Below are positions 1 through 10,917 of a stretch of 64,000 nt of DNA, in pieces. The stretch covers positions 12,674,165-12,738,164 of the forward strand of contig JAYGXS010000006.1 in assembly GCA_036362985.1 (NCBI GenBank), written 5' to 3'. Source of the stretch: Ligula intestinalis. Lineage: Eukaryota > Platyhelminthes > Cestoda > Diphyllobothriidea > Diphyllobothriidae. The first letter of the stretch is position 1. The number at the start of each line of letters is the position of its first letter. A program made the position numbers and the translations under genes. The notes beneath the pieces are model-generated. The model did no database searches, was not told the origin of the DNA, and saw only the letters and a program-made list of their open reading frames with translations.

Positions 1-541
1 AGTCGCGCTTCTAACCTACTGTCTTCGGTCCGGCGGAAGGTCACCGAATCGCTGCACTCCCGCCGGCGTTTCCGAAAGTCCATGTTTGACCTGTCGGGCA
101 GCTCGCGCGACCTGACGTCTGCTGCTGCTGCCACTGCTGCCTCCGGCGGGGAGGTGAATGACGCATCTGTAGCAGCCACCCCACCTCCACCACCGCCGGC
201 AGCCTGCGTCACTTCAGAGGGTCATATCCTCGTGGGCTTCGGCTGGGGGCAGTTGGATTCGGGTGCCAGTCTACTCGCCTCTTCTGGGGGGACCTCGTCG
301 TCGAGCTTTGGCATGCCCGCCTCTGTCTCCGCCAGTTTCACCTCACCGCGGATGAAATCGAGACGATCTCTGGTCTCACTGCGGACTCCTCCGGCGCCGA
401 CTTCTGCGAAGGCACTCGATCCGGAGAGGACCGGAGACGCTCTGGGCAAACTTGCTGCATCTGATACTGCGTCCACTTCGAATAGCGGCACCCTCAACAC
501 GGCCTACAGTCTGCTCACATCGGTTCAAGCAGTCGTGTCGA
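1..541 (+). CDS. Gene 1 exon a (partial at left edge), AFAP1-like PH-domain protein, low-complexity region
   Basis: The reading frame is open from base 1 (agt cgc gct...) and continues without a stop to 591. The exon therefore starts outside the window. It encodes a basic stretch (VRRKVTESLHSRRRFRKS) and then an Ala/Ser/Thr/Pro-rich low-complexity region with a run of six prolines. I place the donor at 541/542 (TCG A|GTACGT). It leaves one base of a codon, and the PH exon at 3136 supplies exactly the two bases that complete it as AGC (Ser). No domain is visible here. The region is probably a disordered linker upstream of the PH domain. Antisense frames are also long because the DNA is GC-rich and are not believed. 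The donor is moderately strong, so the exact end is less certain than the frame. Confidence 0.6.
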
Positions 542-802
542 GTACGTTGTTTCGAGTCATTTTATCCATCCTGCTGTTCTACTCAGTCTGATCTTGCGCA
601 CACTGATGCCACCAAGACCATGCCTAAGAATCTTTATTTAAATGACTATGAGAATTCGTCGTTAATGTAAGATAGAGGGTAGATTGAAATTTTGCGTATT
701 GACAGACAGTATTGCCGGCAAAGACAGGGGAGACTGGAATGGCCATTTCTAACTCATCAGTCGTCGTTAACCAGCCATACCCAGACCCAAGTGGCATCCC
801 AC

Positions 803-870
803 CCGAACCTCGAACTTGCAACCTCTTTGATCAGAGTCAAATGCTCTAACCATTGAGCCACGAGCTCATT
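803..870 (-). repeat. tRNA-derived SINE head, antisense
   Basis: Read on the minus strand this segment has a pol III A box (TGGCTCAATGG), a short stem-loop with TTTGA/TCAAA arms in the anticodon-arm position, and a B-box-like AGTTCGAGGTT. The acceptor stem is poor. It is more likely a tRNA-derived repeat than a functional tRNA. No target-site duplication was identified. Confidence 0.45.
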
Positions 871-1385
871 TTTAAGGGCGGTTTAGGTCAGGGGCTATTG
901 ACACTCGTCGATGAACATTCACCTGACCGCCAACGGAACTCATTTGTCCCGCTCTGCCTTATTACCAGACACTAAATGAGGTAACCGAAATACCATACGG
1001 ATCAGTTGTGACAGGCTCTATGGCGGTTTCGTTTAAGTCTGCGCACAATGTTTACTGTAACCTGCGCTCTGTTGATCGTTCACTTAAGTGTTATGCTTTA
1101 CACTACTCGAGTGTGATGTGAGTGTGTGGTACAACTTGACCTTTGTTTATTTGCATACACTGCTCGAGGTAATCTATTTGGTGCGTTGGTTCAAAGTTTT
1201 ACTGCATGTCCTTGCTTATTGGCTCCCTATCCTGCAATAACATTCTCGAACCAACCTCTGCAAATGGCTCTTGCGCTTGACACTTGCCGTGAACGACGAC
1301 TACGTCCAATGCGTGTCCGACAAAGAGGACGCTACACTGGTGCCTTGCGAATGAAGGATTCGTTTGTACTGGTGAAGAGAATAGT

Positions 1386-1635
1386 CTGGCTGGCTGGCTA
1401 GTAGCCCTTGCTGGATCAGGAGCCCCGTCCGGTGGGCCTCAATCCCGGCGGTGTGGAGGAGGGGAAGTTGGAACAGCTTGGTCGGGAGGAGCTGCTCCGT
1501 CGTCAAAACAGCGATGGAGAGGAGGGGAGATAGATCCACCATAGGGAGGTTTGGTGTAGCAGACCTTGGCCGCCCTGAGCGCGGGTGGGAACGCGGTCGA
1601 AGACGCGTCTGCTCTGGTTCCCATCGAGTGCAGGC
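1386..1635 (+). repeat. SINE-like dispersed repeat family A, copy 1
   Basis: This unit of about 240 bp begins with TGGCTGGCTAGTAGCCC, passes through a GGGCCTCAATCCCGG box that loosely resembles a pol III B box, and ends near GACGCGTCTGCT. Similar units occur at 1640, 8467 and 9165, all on the + strand. Open frames in both directions are a by-product of GC-richness. It is classed as SINE-like only because of its length, copy number and the A/B-box-like spots. Confidence 0.55.
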
Positions 1636-1639
1636 AGGC

Positions 1640-1865
1640 AGGCAAGTAGCCCTTGTTGGATCCGGAACCCCGCCGGGTGGGCCTCAATCCCAGCGGCGAG
1701 GAGGAGGAGGAGTCGGAGCAGCATATTCAGAAGGGGTTGCTTTGTCATAAAAAAACAGATGCAGAGGAGAAGAGATGGATCCGCCATAGGGAGGTTTGGT
1801 GTAGCAGACCTTGGCCGCCCTGAGGGCGGGTGGGAACGCGGTCGAAGACGCGTCTGCTGTGGTGT
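1640..1865 (+). repeat. SINE-like family A, copy 2 (tandem with copy 1)
   Basis: It follows copy 1 after a few bases and starts at CAAGTAGCCCTTG, lacking the TGGCTGGCT head. It retains the GGGCCTCAATCCC box, the GGAGGTTTGGTGTAGCAG block and the GACGCGTCTGCTG end. The tandem arrangement suggests local duplication or nested insertion. Confidence 0.55.
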
Positions 1866-2219
1866 AGAGAATAGTAGCACTCTGTGGCGCTCTTTCCTAC
1901 CTCATCCAGTAGGTTCTGATGTTAAAACAAAGTCACGATGACGGGTTGTGGGTCCTCGAGTGCAGTCTACGCACGACCTGATCACCACTGCATGTAACAG
2001 ACCTTCTCGGGGTCCACATGGATCCAAATTAGGAGGGAGTCACTGGACTTTGGCCTCCGTCCTCCAGTCAGCAACTCCACACACACAATACTGATCAGGA
2101 GAACCGTATTATTCTCACAACTAATTTACCTCCTAGATCGGCACGCGAAAACCCCATCCTTCTGCAATATGGGACCGGGTCTAGTAAGGTTTATGCAGTC
2201 TGGGCAATACAGAGGAAAG

Positions 2220-2800
2220 TGAACATAAAAAAATTAAAGTTGAAAAAGTAGAAAAGCCAGGAATAATCATTCAAATAATCAAGAATCAATAAAAATCTAA
2301 ATAACTATTATGTTATATTTAAATTGGGAATATATATTATCGTTAGTTAAATAATCAAGAAAAGCATGTCATATTTAAAATGTGCAACCACGCAAATATT
2401 GGGAACTAAGTAAACTAAAAGTTAACTAACTAAAAAGATAAACTAAAATAAGCTAAACTGACTTAACTAAAGGTAATCTAAAACTAAAATAAAAATAGTA
2501 AAGCACAATAATGAACTGAAGAATAATCTTATAACAGAATTACAATACACATAAGTAAAATAAACACAATTAACTAGGTAAAGTAGACTAGTGAAGATGT
2601 TTATTCGAAGAGTAACCGCATGTGGCTAACAAATCTAAAAATAAGCTAGAAAAGTGAACTAAGATCCAAGTAAACTAACTGAGCAAAGGTAGTATACAAT
2701 AAACTAAACTAAAAAGGAAACTAAACATCTAATGAACCTAATAAAGCTCAATAACAAACTAAAAAGAAAACTAAACTCTGTGTAAGTAATAAATATCAGT
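2220..2800. repeat. AT-rich degenerate CTAAA-type minisatellite tract
   Basis: About 580 bp is dominated by imperfect runs of ACTAAA, TAAACTAA and CTAAAATAA, with very few G residues on this strand. No ORF of interest is present. It looks like a decayed short-period tandem array within intron 1 of gene 1. Confidence 0.6.
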
Positions 2801-3135
2801 AAGTAGATTTTTCTCTTCATGTATGGCGTGCTTTTTGTTGCAAACACATTATATTATTTTAATCATTTCTGGGAGGTAAATTAGATCTCTACCCTACCTT
2901 AGTATACTAAACGAAACATATCGCACAGCAGACTTAGTTGAGACATGGTTTACAGACCTCCCGACTAGGTTTTTGTGCCGCGCCATGTTGATGCCCATTA
3001 TCAGCCTGTGGATAGGTATGTAAACAGAGTAATCTTGTCTTATAGACTGCCCGATTGACCACACCGTACTCACTTCTTTAGAGTACCAACTCCTGCCTCA
3101 AACTCAGTTTGCCTTCATTTTCCCCGTGTTTTCAG

Positions 3136-3528
3136 GCGAGGCCTTTATTAGCATCCCTGGCCGGTTACCTTGGACGAAGCACTGGTGTGTCCTGCGCGCC
3201 TCCGTCCTCGAGATCTACCTCTGCGACAGCTGTCCGGCCACAGCGCCGGACCGAATCACCTCCCAGTCCCCCGTCTTCAGTCTGCCCCTCAAGCCCAAGC
3301 TGGTAGAGTTGTCTCTGGCCGGCGACAAACGCCACCGTTCGGCTATCAAGCTGTCTGCACCCAGTCTGTGTCGTTCGGCCCTCTTCTTTGACGCCCTCGA
3401 CAAAGTCAGTATGGGCGCCTGGATCCGGGGCATCCTCTGTGCCCTTGGCCACATCGACCAGCCACCGCGCAGATCCTCTGACGTTACGGTCACCACCCCA
3501 CCGGTTTCACATTTACGACAGCCCCCAG
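3136..3528 (+). CDS. Gene 1 exon b, PH domain
   Basis: Translation in frame gives a pleckstrin homology fold signature. Strand 1-2 reads EAFISIPGRLPWTKHWCVLR, with the usual basic residues and W-C-V-L-R. Strand 3 is LEIYL, a central PLKPKLVELSLAG strand follows, and the C-terminal helix reads MGAWIRGILCALG with the invariant PH tryptophan. PH domains bind phosphoinositides or proteins at membranes and the cortex. The MGxWIxxIL helix and the following tyrosine-rich exon resemble AFAP1 family PH2, which is why I prefer an AFAP1-like adaptor, but other PH adaptors are possible. The acceptor is cgtgttttcag/GCGAGG and the donor CCCCCAG/GTAGGT. Entry and exit phases match exons a and c. Confidence 0.75.
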
Positions 3529-3959
3529 GTAGGTGTTGGTTTTTGGGACTAATGGGCTTGGCTTCCAGTGGGGACCTGAGCTGATGTTAGTCTTAGGGTG
3601 GGGCTTGTGATTCCCGATCCGGTAAAGACGAATTAACACTATTTGGTTTTATAAAATTATTTGCTCGTAAAGTTGAGCGGATTTGTTGGGTGCTGGGATA
3701 ATCTTGATTATCCTTTTATCTTGTTCAGCCAATCAAGAATTCCGTCCCCTACCCCAGTTACTGACAGCTCTGTGTCGCGTCTGTAGGCGGCTGACTCTGC
3801 GATTGATTCGGCGTTTTTCATTTTTTTTTCGTTGCTTACACATGACTATATTTAAGGTGTTGTTGAGCACTGCCTTCTGAAACAGCTAGAAAAACTTCTT
3901 TCCAAAAGGTATTCCCCAAAGCTTTTTATAGCCTCGGATCGAGTCTGCAGGATGCAACA

Positions 3960-4680
3960 AACGGCTTGAGTCCTGGTGCTTACTAATTTTATTTGTTACG
4001 GCTCTGATCATCACTGATCTAGCTGACCTCCATGATATTACAAACGGTACCTCTCCACGCGTGAAGATCCGTAGCAGCATACCTGGAAGGCTCCACCCAT
4101 TCTCTTCTCCAGCGACGTAGACCGAAAATCAAAGGTCAAAGAACCGCTCTCATGTCTTGACGAACGGTATCGAGCTAAGTATTTGGTCGCCCACCCCTTC
4201 GGCATCTCTGTATGGGCTGCGGCACTGGATCCAGGGCAGCGTAGGAAAGCTTGTGGGGCGGACGACGGAGAACGTGCCCAAACCACCTTAGTCGTCTTTC
4301 TTGAATGGCCTGAGATATCTTCCCGATACTCTCGCGCAGTGAGCTCTGATTGTCTCACTTGAGGGATGGTCCTCAAGCAGTGTTAGTCTTCGCTCATATT
4401 CCACGGTCAAAGTCCAGCATTCATACCCATAGAGGAGGACTAACTGGATAGATGCGCGGTACACATGGATCTTTGCGTCAGAACCACAGGCGCTTTCGGA
4501 GTATTGATAAAACCCGGCGAGCAGCCTCGGTTTAGAAAGTAGTATCGTTCTTACTCTGAACATTCGGTAGTAGCCTCGCCCTGAGGTATTTAAAGCTGTT
4601 CGTCTTCAAGTTGGCGACCACTAATCCTCAGGGGTACCCTCTCCTGGCCAGGGATGCCGCTCGAGAATAGTTTGGTGTTA
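3960..4680 (-). mobile_element. 3' fragment of an RTE-like LINE, antisense and broken
   Basis: On the minus strand the translation matches the C-terminal region of the LINE copy at 26.3-27.3 kb: KIHVYRASIQLVL, YECWTL and SETIRAHC correspond to KIRVYRAPIRSVL, CECWAV and NETVRIRC. It ends with the same TGGAGAGGTACCGTT...GGCTAG tail (see about 3990-4080). Matches are split between frames, so frameshifts are present and the reverse transcriptase palm is missing. It is a dead 5'-truncated insertion, as expected for target-primed LINE copies. Confidence 0.75.
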
Positions 4681-4697
4681 TTTGAAGAAAAGACGTT

Positions 4698-4713
4698 CCT
4701 CGGTGCACCGAGG
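4698..4713. repeat. Perfect 16-bp palindrome at the edge of the PLE arm
   Basis: CCTCGGTGCACCGAGG is a perfect inverted repeat at the outer end of the left PLE arm. The corresponding position in the right arm (about 6125) is not palindromic. Confidence 0.6.
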
Positions 4714-4729
4714 TAAATTTTTCAGTTAA

Positions 4730-4761
4730 TTTTCGAGACAGGTTCCCCAGTTCGTCTTCAG
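4730..4761 (-). ncRNA. Hammerhead-ribozyme-like core, left PLE arm
   Basis: On the minus strand it reads CUGAAGA, then 20 nt able to fold as a stem (ACUGG-GGAA-CCUGU with outer CGA/UCG pairing), then GAAAA. This fits the CUGANGA - stem II - GAAA core of hammerhead ribozymes, which are known from PLE terminal repeats. Stem III and the cleavage triplet are not evident. It is 32 nt long rather than the 31 of its relatives. Confidence 0.4.
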
Positions 4762-6075
4762 ACTTAAGAGAATGTGCAACGAACAATTAGAATTTCAAAC
4801 ATGCAAAATAAATAGTTATCTGTAGTGAGCGCCTATTGGCAGCTGTGATTTATGTTAGTCCGTACAGCTCGGCTGTCGTCTCTTCCATCTTTCTTTGAGG
4901 TGTTTGTACATTCCATCCAACTCAGCATGTCGGTTGATGCGTGAGTCATCGATGCGCATGGTCTCAAGCAATTATCGGTCGTTTTTGAAGGGATACACTC
5001 CGACGGTGCGTGTTTTGCCCCATGCAAAGCTGTGTCTTATATAAAGGCTATGCATAGTGATTTCGGATAAGTGGTCACGCCTCTTCACTGCCAGTGGGCG
5101 CTCGCGGATGCGGGTGGAGACGGACCTTTCTGTTTAACCACAGTATACGCTATCACATGCGTCGCATGGGATCTTGTAAACGACTTCTTTTCGAGTGAGC
5201 CAACCCTACCCTTAGTGTATAAGCTAAGTGCGTAAGGCAGCCGTCGGTTTAGTCGCTATTTTTATTTGGTATTTCCGCAAGTGCTTTTCAACAAGTTCCG
5301 ACACATTCCTTATATAAGGAAGGCTTTGCCATGTATTTGTTTTTGGTGTCTGAGAGGAACTGTCTAGTTCCCTTTCTCTATATTGTTGTTGTTGCATACC
5401 TCGGTGTACAAAACCCATGAGGTAACCGTTATTGGAAAACAAATCAGACAGATAATTTAGTTCGTCAGAACAGTGTGTCTTCGCTCGACGTAGCAGATTG
5501 TTTACGTTACTCCTTTCTTTAGAGATGGCATTGTTGCTCTCATAGTTAAAAATAACCCGCATAAACGTCTTTGCGGTATACGGACGTTTGGAACGTTCAG
5601 TCGGTTTTACGCTGTACGAAAATGTCTAGAAATGGGGGTTTATTGTTAATCATCTTCTCGAGCATGAACTGAATTCCCGAATTACTTGAGTTGTATTGCT
5701 GTGAAGCGTTTCTAGTTGTTGTTTTTTTAACTACAACAAATGTGTCGTTTAAATATTGTATCCACAACTTAGGTTTAACCAATGGAATAGCCGTCGATTC
5801 CAGCTTTTGCATCGTTAATACGGCAACGAATCTAGATATGAGTGACCCTATTGCAGCTGCTTTTAACGGTTGATAGTCCTGATGATCAAATGAAAAAAAG
5901 TGGTTTCGGAACAAAATTCTACGAGTTTAAGCAAGGCAGCTGTAGGAACCTTCGTTTCACAGGACGAGAACTGAGCGATAAGAACCGACAAAAACCACAG
6001 CTGCCAATAAGCGCCCACACCAGATGACTATTGCTTTTTGCACGTTTGAACTTTAAGTTGCTCATTGCACATTCG

Positions 6076-6106
6076 CTGAAGAGGAGCTGGGAATCCAGTC
6101 CGAAAA
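6076..6106 (+). ncRNA. Hammerhead-ribozyme-like core, right PLE arm
   Basis: CUGAAGA is followed by 19 nt and GAAAA. The 19 nt fold well: GGA pairs UCC, and CUGG pairs CCAG around GAAU, with one bulged G. It is the inverted partner of the copy at 4730-4761. Activity is inference. Confidence 0.45.
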
Positions 6107-6664
6107 ACTTACTGAATAAATTTACCTTGTCCCAAAGAACGTCTTTTCTTCAGAGTAAACTATCTAAGCTTCCGGCATTGTGTCTAAAGACGAAGTTTCG
6201 CAGGGTTATAATCTGTCCTGATGTATCCCGCGTAGTCAGTAGTCTACGTAACTCATTCTCATCCACATCCACCCATAGTGAAAGAATCATCCGTTCTCAT
6301 GAGGGCTACAGAACTTGGGCAATCCTACTTCTCTGCCAGTTGATTTGTACCTTTACATTTTGATAAATGGTGGTATGCGAAGACTCGAAGTACCATGAAG
6401 ACGTGTAGGCCAAGCCGTCCCTTGAACCAACTGGTAGCTACTATGCTGAATCCAAAAGTGCCCCTCGACGATATGTTAGCTACCTCGGAAAATTTACAAT
6501 TGCACCTCTAACAGTTCTGCTCTTGCTATGAACTGACCAGTCGTTTTTCGGATTTGTGCCCACCCAGGATCAAACAGACATATGTGATGTGCTCCCTCGT
6601 TCTACTATTCCATCTAGTCAAAAGTAATTTTATTTTTTGTTCTTCTTCTTCTTTATTTTGTTAG

Positions 6665-7308
6665 CTTCCTGTCCTAACGAGCCAGTGCTGAAGGCAAATC
6701 GTTTTTCTGACGTGAGTTTCGAGAGAAGCGGCCACAGGTACAGTCTCCCTGAGCCGCCAACTGTCCCCGACGAACAGCTAACATCTCCAACAAGCCATTT
6801 CCGACGATCGGACATCACACCAATCGCCTCTAACGACGAGTCCGACACCCCGGAGCCGGATGATGAAGGTCCGCTCTACGATGAGGTGGCCACCCCCCTG
6901 CCTACCTCTGCCGGTCCCCCACATGAGCCTACCCATCGTTGGAGCTTGCCGACGACGGCAACTGCAACGACAACGGAAGCCAGTTCTTCCCAGCCGGCAA
7001 GAATCCGCTCCGGTGAACGCCTTCTGCTGCATCTCGATTTGAATGCCCAGTCGCTGTCGCCTCTGCTTTCTGCTTGTCCCAGCCGAGCGCCTTCGACTAT
7101 GCGTAGCATTTACTCTAACGTCTATGAGCCTACCGGCGAGGACTCAACTGCGGGTCACAGTGATCCTGGCTGTCGTAAGTCCACTATGGCTGCCAGCGAT
7201 TATGACACAGTCGGAATGGACTCCACCGCGTCGGCCACAACTACCTCCGACCGAGCCGTCCATCTCCGACGGGCGCTGTCGTTGGACTCGGTGTCGCTGT
7301 CCCTGAAG
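6665..7308 (+). CDS. Gene 1 exon c, tyrosine-motif region
   Basis: The frame runs from the acceptor ttattttgttag/CTTCC to the donor CTGAAG/GTGAGA. The entry phase completes a GCT codon with the base left by the PH exon. The encoded segment is acidic and Ser/Thr/Pro-rich and contains DEGPLYDEVATPLP, IYSNVYEPTGED and ASDYDTVGMD. YDEV, YSNV and YDTV are plausible SH2-binding sites when phosphorylated. YSNV fits the pYxNx Grb2-type consensus. AFAP1 family proteins carry comparable tyrosine motifs after PH2, so this supports a Src-type adaptor role at actin structures, by inference. Alternating CAC/ACR runs give long shadow frames on both strands, which are ignored. Confidence 0.7.
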
Positions 7309-8466
7309 GTGAGATTTTTCCTACTGACCTGCTGGTTTTTCCACCTTTGACGATTATGGTGCTGGACGTTGATAAGAGCGGACTGGTGCGGTTTTACAGT
7401 TGCTCTGACTCGGATTATTAGCAACCATTAGTTGAGTTCACGATCGAGAAAATGGTCCTTACAGCCTGATTGCTTTTTTGGCTATCCACTGCATAGATGG
7501 ATGGTTTTCTCGTGTTAATGTAGTGGTCAAGGCTGAGCGATCTACCCTAACTACAAACATTGAATTGTTGTGTCTAATGGAAGAACGCAATCAGCTATGG
7601 GCAGCGAGTACACACAAGGCAAGTTGCCGTGGATTGACTGTTTGCTGGTGTTTTAACAATGCGACCGTCTGGGAGTGTGTGGGCAACGAAGTGTAGTATA
7701 CGGGTTTGCCATTGTTCGTGTCAGCACGCGGGACTGTGTGTTGGGTTGATGATTGGTCAGGTCAAAAGGGACCGTCAGGGTGCCATAAACACAAGGGACC
7801 ATGGCTGACAAGGTAGGCTGGCTGTTGGGCGTTGTCTGCTCACGTGACTGGATACGCTGAGGTCAACTCTGGGTGGGACGCTGGTGCAGCTGCTATCGGT
7901 TAACCAGAAAGAAAACACTGAAGCAACTGCTAGGTCAAACCTAGGGGACCGGGACGCCAGAGAACGGAAGCATTGGGACAGCTGCTACAGTAATCAGTGA
8001 TTACCATCTCTATGCTGTTGCGTTTGTATGTTGGTTGCTTGTAGGAGAGGTTCAGGCTTAAGGTTTGGATAGGAGGGTATCCAATGAGTGTAGCCGTAGC
8101 TTTAACTGAATTGAACTAGACAGTAGGCCCTAAGCCGCGTCAGTCCTTGCACTGGGACCATACAAGTCATCCTTCCTAAGTGCTTTTATCCTCGTAATAT
8201 GCAGCTATCCCAAAGCATCCTAAACAACCGGCGCGTTTTGACTTAATAAAGGGGTTTATTGGAGTGGTTTATCTTTGTGATCAAGACGCCACGCAGTACA
8301 CTTTTGCTGATCGGTACTGAGAAAGCTGCATTACCAGAAATTAAATTCCTCCCTATCATACGTTTCTCAACATAATTTCCAAAAACGTTTCTGTTCAAAT
8401 GTTTTTTTTTCAAATTTATTTGTGTAATACTTGTGTTCGGAGTCATATTTCGTCTTTGTTTGCTGT

Positions 8467-8705
8467 TGGCTGGCTGGCTAGTAGCCCTTGTTGTATCAGG
8501 AGCCCCGCCGGGTGGGCCTCAATCCCGGCGGCGAGGAGGAGGAGGAGGAGGAGCAACATGATTGGGAGAGGCTGCTCCGTCATCAAAAACAGAGTTGCAG
8601 AGGAGCGGAGATAGATCCACCGCACGGAGTTTGGTGTAGCAGACCTTGGCCGCCGTGAGGGTGGGTGAGAATGCGACGAAGACGCGTCTGCTGTGGTTGC
8701 TGCAG
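8467..8705 (+). repeat. SINE-like family A, copy 3
   Basis: It begins TGGCTGGCTAGTAGCCC and has an expanded GAGGAGGAG run, followed by the ATAGATCCACCGCA and GACGCGTCTGCTG blocks shared with the other copies. Confidence 0.55.
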
Positions 8706-8757
8706 TCGAACCTTGCGGAGTATGTAGCACTAATTTACTTTCTGTAAAAAATCAATA

Positions 8758-8797
8758 AGGAAAGTTTATTAGACAAACGTATGTATTCAGCCACTCA
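8758..8797 (-). other. Possible degenerate hammerhead-like motif
   Basis: The minus strand reads CTGATGATGAGTGGCTGAA and later ACGTTTGTCTAATAAAC. The layout resembles the nine-copy motif (CTGATGA ... then ACGTC..AATAAA), but the GAAA box is absent, so it would be inactive. Confidence 0.2.
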
Positions 8798-9164
8798 TCA
8801 TCAGGCCAGTACAATTAGAGGGTTAATGAATATTGTGTAGTTGGTCGGGGTTCATGAGGGTCCTTCGATTACAACTCATCGTTTTCACCCCGCCCACATG
8901 GCGAGATCGGCGTGTAGAGGTCATAGCGCTGAGGGTGGAGGGAGGGAAGAAAATTAGGGTATTTTGTGGGCGTTGGTCTTGGGTCACGTACGTGGAGTGA
9001 TCATTACTGTCATTTGGCCGGAGCGAACGACTGTCACTAGGGGTGCGGCGATATGCTATCGCCACCTGGCGTCGGCATCGGCCACGGAATTGAAAATACT
9101 TATGTTTGCTTCTTCTGAGAACACAGCACTAGATTCGCTAACCGTATAGCCACTGCCTCGGCTG

Positions 9165-9395
9165 GTGCTGGCTGGCTAGTAGCCCTTGTTGGATCAGGAG
9201 CCCCGCCGGGTGAACCTAAATCCCGGTGGCGAGGAGGAGTCCGGAGCAGCATGGTCGCGAGGGGCTGCTCTGTCTTCAAAAACAGAGATGGAGAGGAGGG
9301 GAGATAGATCCACAGCAGGGAGGTTTGGTTTAACAGACCTTGGCCGCCATGACAGCGGGTGGGAACGTGACGAAGACGTGTCTGTTGTGGTTCCC
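9165..9395 (+). repeat. SINE-like family A, copy 4
   Basis: It begins TGCTGGCTGGCTAGTAGCC and ends GACGTGTCTGTTGTGG. It shares the full block order with copies 1 and 3 and lies less than 500 bp from copy 3. Confidence 0.55.
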
Positions 9396-9902
9396 TCGTT
9401 TGTTGCTAGCACCCGGTGGTTGGTAAACGGTAGACAACCTGAAAGGTTTCATTAGTACTGACTCGGTGATCCGTATCGACAAGGTATGTGAGAATAGAAT
9501 TCGAGATCGATCTAGTTAAGCCTTAACGTAACTACTTTGGGGCATTTGTATGCAGCTTGGCCTCCTTTCAGCCGACTTCATGCTAATGTGAGCCGCCGAC
9601 AAAGGTGCTGGGAGGCTGGAACAGCAGCAGTAGTGGTTGGAAGCAAATGGCGAGACATTGGTGACCTTTCTCCGTTAGACCAGATTTGTGGGCCGCCTAT
9701 GTGCAGTTGTTGTTGTTGTTGCGTCTCGCGGCACCATTGACCTTCGGCCGTGCAAAACCTGTTTACGTCTGAACTCGCCTTGACAGGTTGAACGCGTGGG
9801 TGGCGGGACAAAGTCTTGACTGGACATGTCCATCCAGCATTGCGCGCACACACTATTTTAAGGCTTCAGGATTGGGCTGGAGGATGGCTTGTCACCACTG
9901 AA

Positions 9903-10420
9903 TAGGTTACAGACTTGCTGCTATGTTACTTGCGGCTGCTCATTCGTCAGGTCCGCGAGAGTTTTCTTCTTTCGCAGACAGCCTCTGCTCTCGGACGCTT
10001 TGGCTGTCACCGACCCGTCCAGTCCGTCTAGCAGACAAATCAAGCTTACCTGGAATGCCCACCATCCCAAGGAGCCCTGCTCGCTATCGTGTTATCTTGC
10101 GCTCCAAGTCTGCCAAAAAGGCAAATGTCTCCCCTGTCAGTTTCAGGATGGTGCTGGATGCAGTCTTGTGACTCTTGACTGGGGTTACAGACTTGCTGCT
10201 GCTGCTGCTGTTGTGTTTCTCGCGACTGCTCACTCGCTCACTTCCCAGAGTACTTATTTCGCAGACAATTTTCGCTCTAGGTTTTTCTCTGTCATCGCTA
10301 GACGCATTGGCTACCCCTGCCCTGCCCAGTCCGGTTAGCGGACAAACCTGAAATTCCCACCATTCCAAAGTAAAGCTGTGTCTTTTGTCAGTTTTTGACA
10401 GATGTGAGTCACTGCAAAGT
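9903..10420 (+). repeat. Tandem duplication of a roughly 260-bp unit
   Basis: The unit at 9903-10170 starts GGTTACAGACTTGCTGCT. It recurs at 10183-10420 starting with the same bases, with shared internal blocks (TTCGCAGACA, CCAGTCCG, CACCATCC, TTTTGTCAG-like ends). The second unit has a (CTG)n expansion. Frames are open in places but show no family resemblance. Confidence 0.55.
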
Positions 10421-10578
10421 CCTACTTCCTGTCTGCAGTAGACTCGCGCAAACACAGAACACCTTCTTTTGGTAAGTATAAACTACCTGCGTGTGCACCC
10501 TCCACCTTCAACCGATTGTGCCTGTTCTGGTGACATGAACAAACTGCTTTTCTTAAAAGAAACACAGTCTTCCAAGTA

Positions 10579-10678
10579 CAGTAGTCGCCGGCTATAAAAG
10601 TCACGGTTAATAAGCCCGCCGCTTATTAAGCCCAATTTGGTCATGGCCCGAGGTGGGCTCCATAGCCGGCGACTACTG
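10579..10678. mobile_element. MITE, pogo/Tc1-like termini, copy 1
   Basis: A 100-bp element begins CAGTAGTCGCCGGCTAT and ends with its inverse (ATAGCCGGCGACTACTG), flanked on both sides by TA. The interior repeats AATAAGC and GCTTATTAAGCCC blocks, so most of it can fold. TA target duplication and CAGT ends fit the Tc1/mariner/pogo superfamily. There is no coding capacity. Confidence 0.8.
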
Positions 10679-10886
10679 TAGTGCCCGTTGTCTTTGCGCG
10701 TGACTATAAACAGGACATGCAGCTGGTGGCCACACTTCACTTGACGACATATGTCTATGCCCGTACATCCAGTCAGACAGCTGTATCCAAGCTGATGTTA
10801 GGCAACGGAGAGCGCTTCCCGGATCCACAGTCTGACCGTCGCTTTCGACGACTCGATCGCTGGGACAATGTGTTTATTCGCCTGGC

Positions 10887-10917
10887 GTTTCGATATCCGT
10901 CGCGGATTCGTCATCAG
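10887..10917 (-). ncRNA. Hammerhead-ribozyme-like core, solo copy
   Basis: The minus strand reads CUGAUGA, 19 nt, GAAAC, followed by GCCAGGCGAATAAA and a CCCAGCGATCGA block shared with the copies at 43.5, 44.2, 47.2 and 53.3 kb. UCC/GGA can pair inside the 19 nt. No PLE coding remnant was recognised nearby. Confidence 0.4.

Larger units (their letters stand above)
542..3135 (+). other. Gene 1 intron 1
   Basis: The intron holds an antisense tRNA-derived element near 0.8 kb, two adjacent copies of SINE-like family A at 1.39-1.87 kb and an AT-rich degenerate CTAAA-type repeat at 2.22-2.80 kb. It ends in a good acceptor (cgtgttttcag). I see no other coding exon. Confidence 0.5.
4690..6150 (-). 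mobile_element. Penelope-like element remnant with inverted flanking repeats
   Basis: The minus strand carries, in order, a PLE RT motif-B region (KAAAIGSLIS), the palm motif (LWIQYLNDTFVVVKK), PPFLDIFV (motif D), thumb (RAKTHCSDELNYLSDLF) and, from about 5200 down to 4830, a GIY-YIG region (VVYKIPCDACDSVY, TERSVSTRIRE). Frameshifts and stops break it. Inverted arms of about 150 bp flank it: 4690-4850 reads on the minus strand like 5993-6150 reads on the plus strand, sharing CAGCTGCCAATA and TGCACATTC blocks. PLEs are retroelements of telomerase-related RT lineage with GIY-YIG endonucleases. The first catalytic aspartate of YxDD is N (YLND). Confidence 0.8.
3529..6664 (+). other. Gene 1 intron 2
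   Basis: The intron is largely transposon debris: an antisense RTE-like LINE tail (3.96-4.68 kb) directly followed by an antisense PLE remnant with inverted flanks (4.69-6.15 kb). The last 500 bp up to the ttattttgttag acceptor contains no recognisable feature. Confidence 0.5.

Noticed and set aside
222..500. Antisense ORF over exon a of gene 1
   Set aside because: It is a shadow of GC-rich coding on the + strand. The + frame is supported by phase continuity to the PH exon.
1439..1880. Overlapping ORFs on both strands (80-125 codons)
   Set aside because: They lie wholly inside SINE-like family A copies and recur with the repeat at 8.4 and 9.2 kb. There is no protein family resemblance.
9889..10455. 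ORFs of 149 and 123 codons
   Set aside because: They span a tandem duplication, the frame is not preserved between the two units, and no domain is visible.
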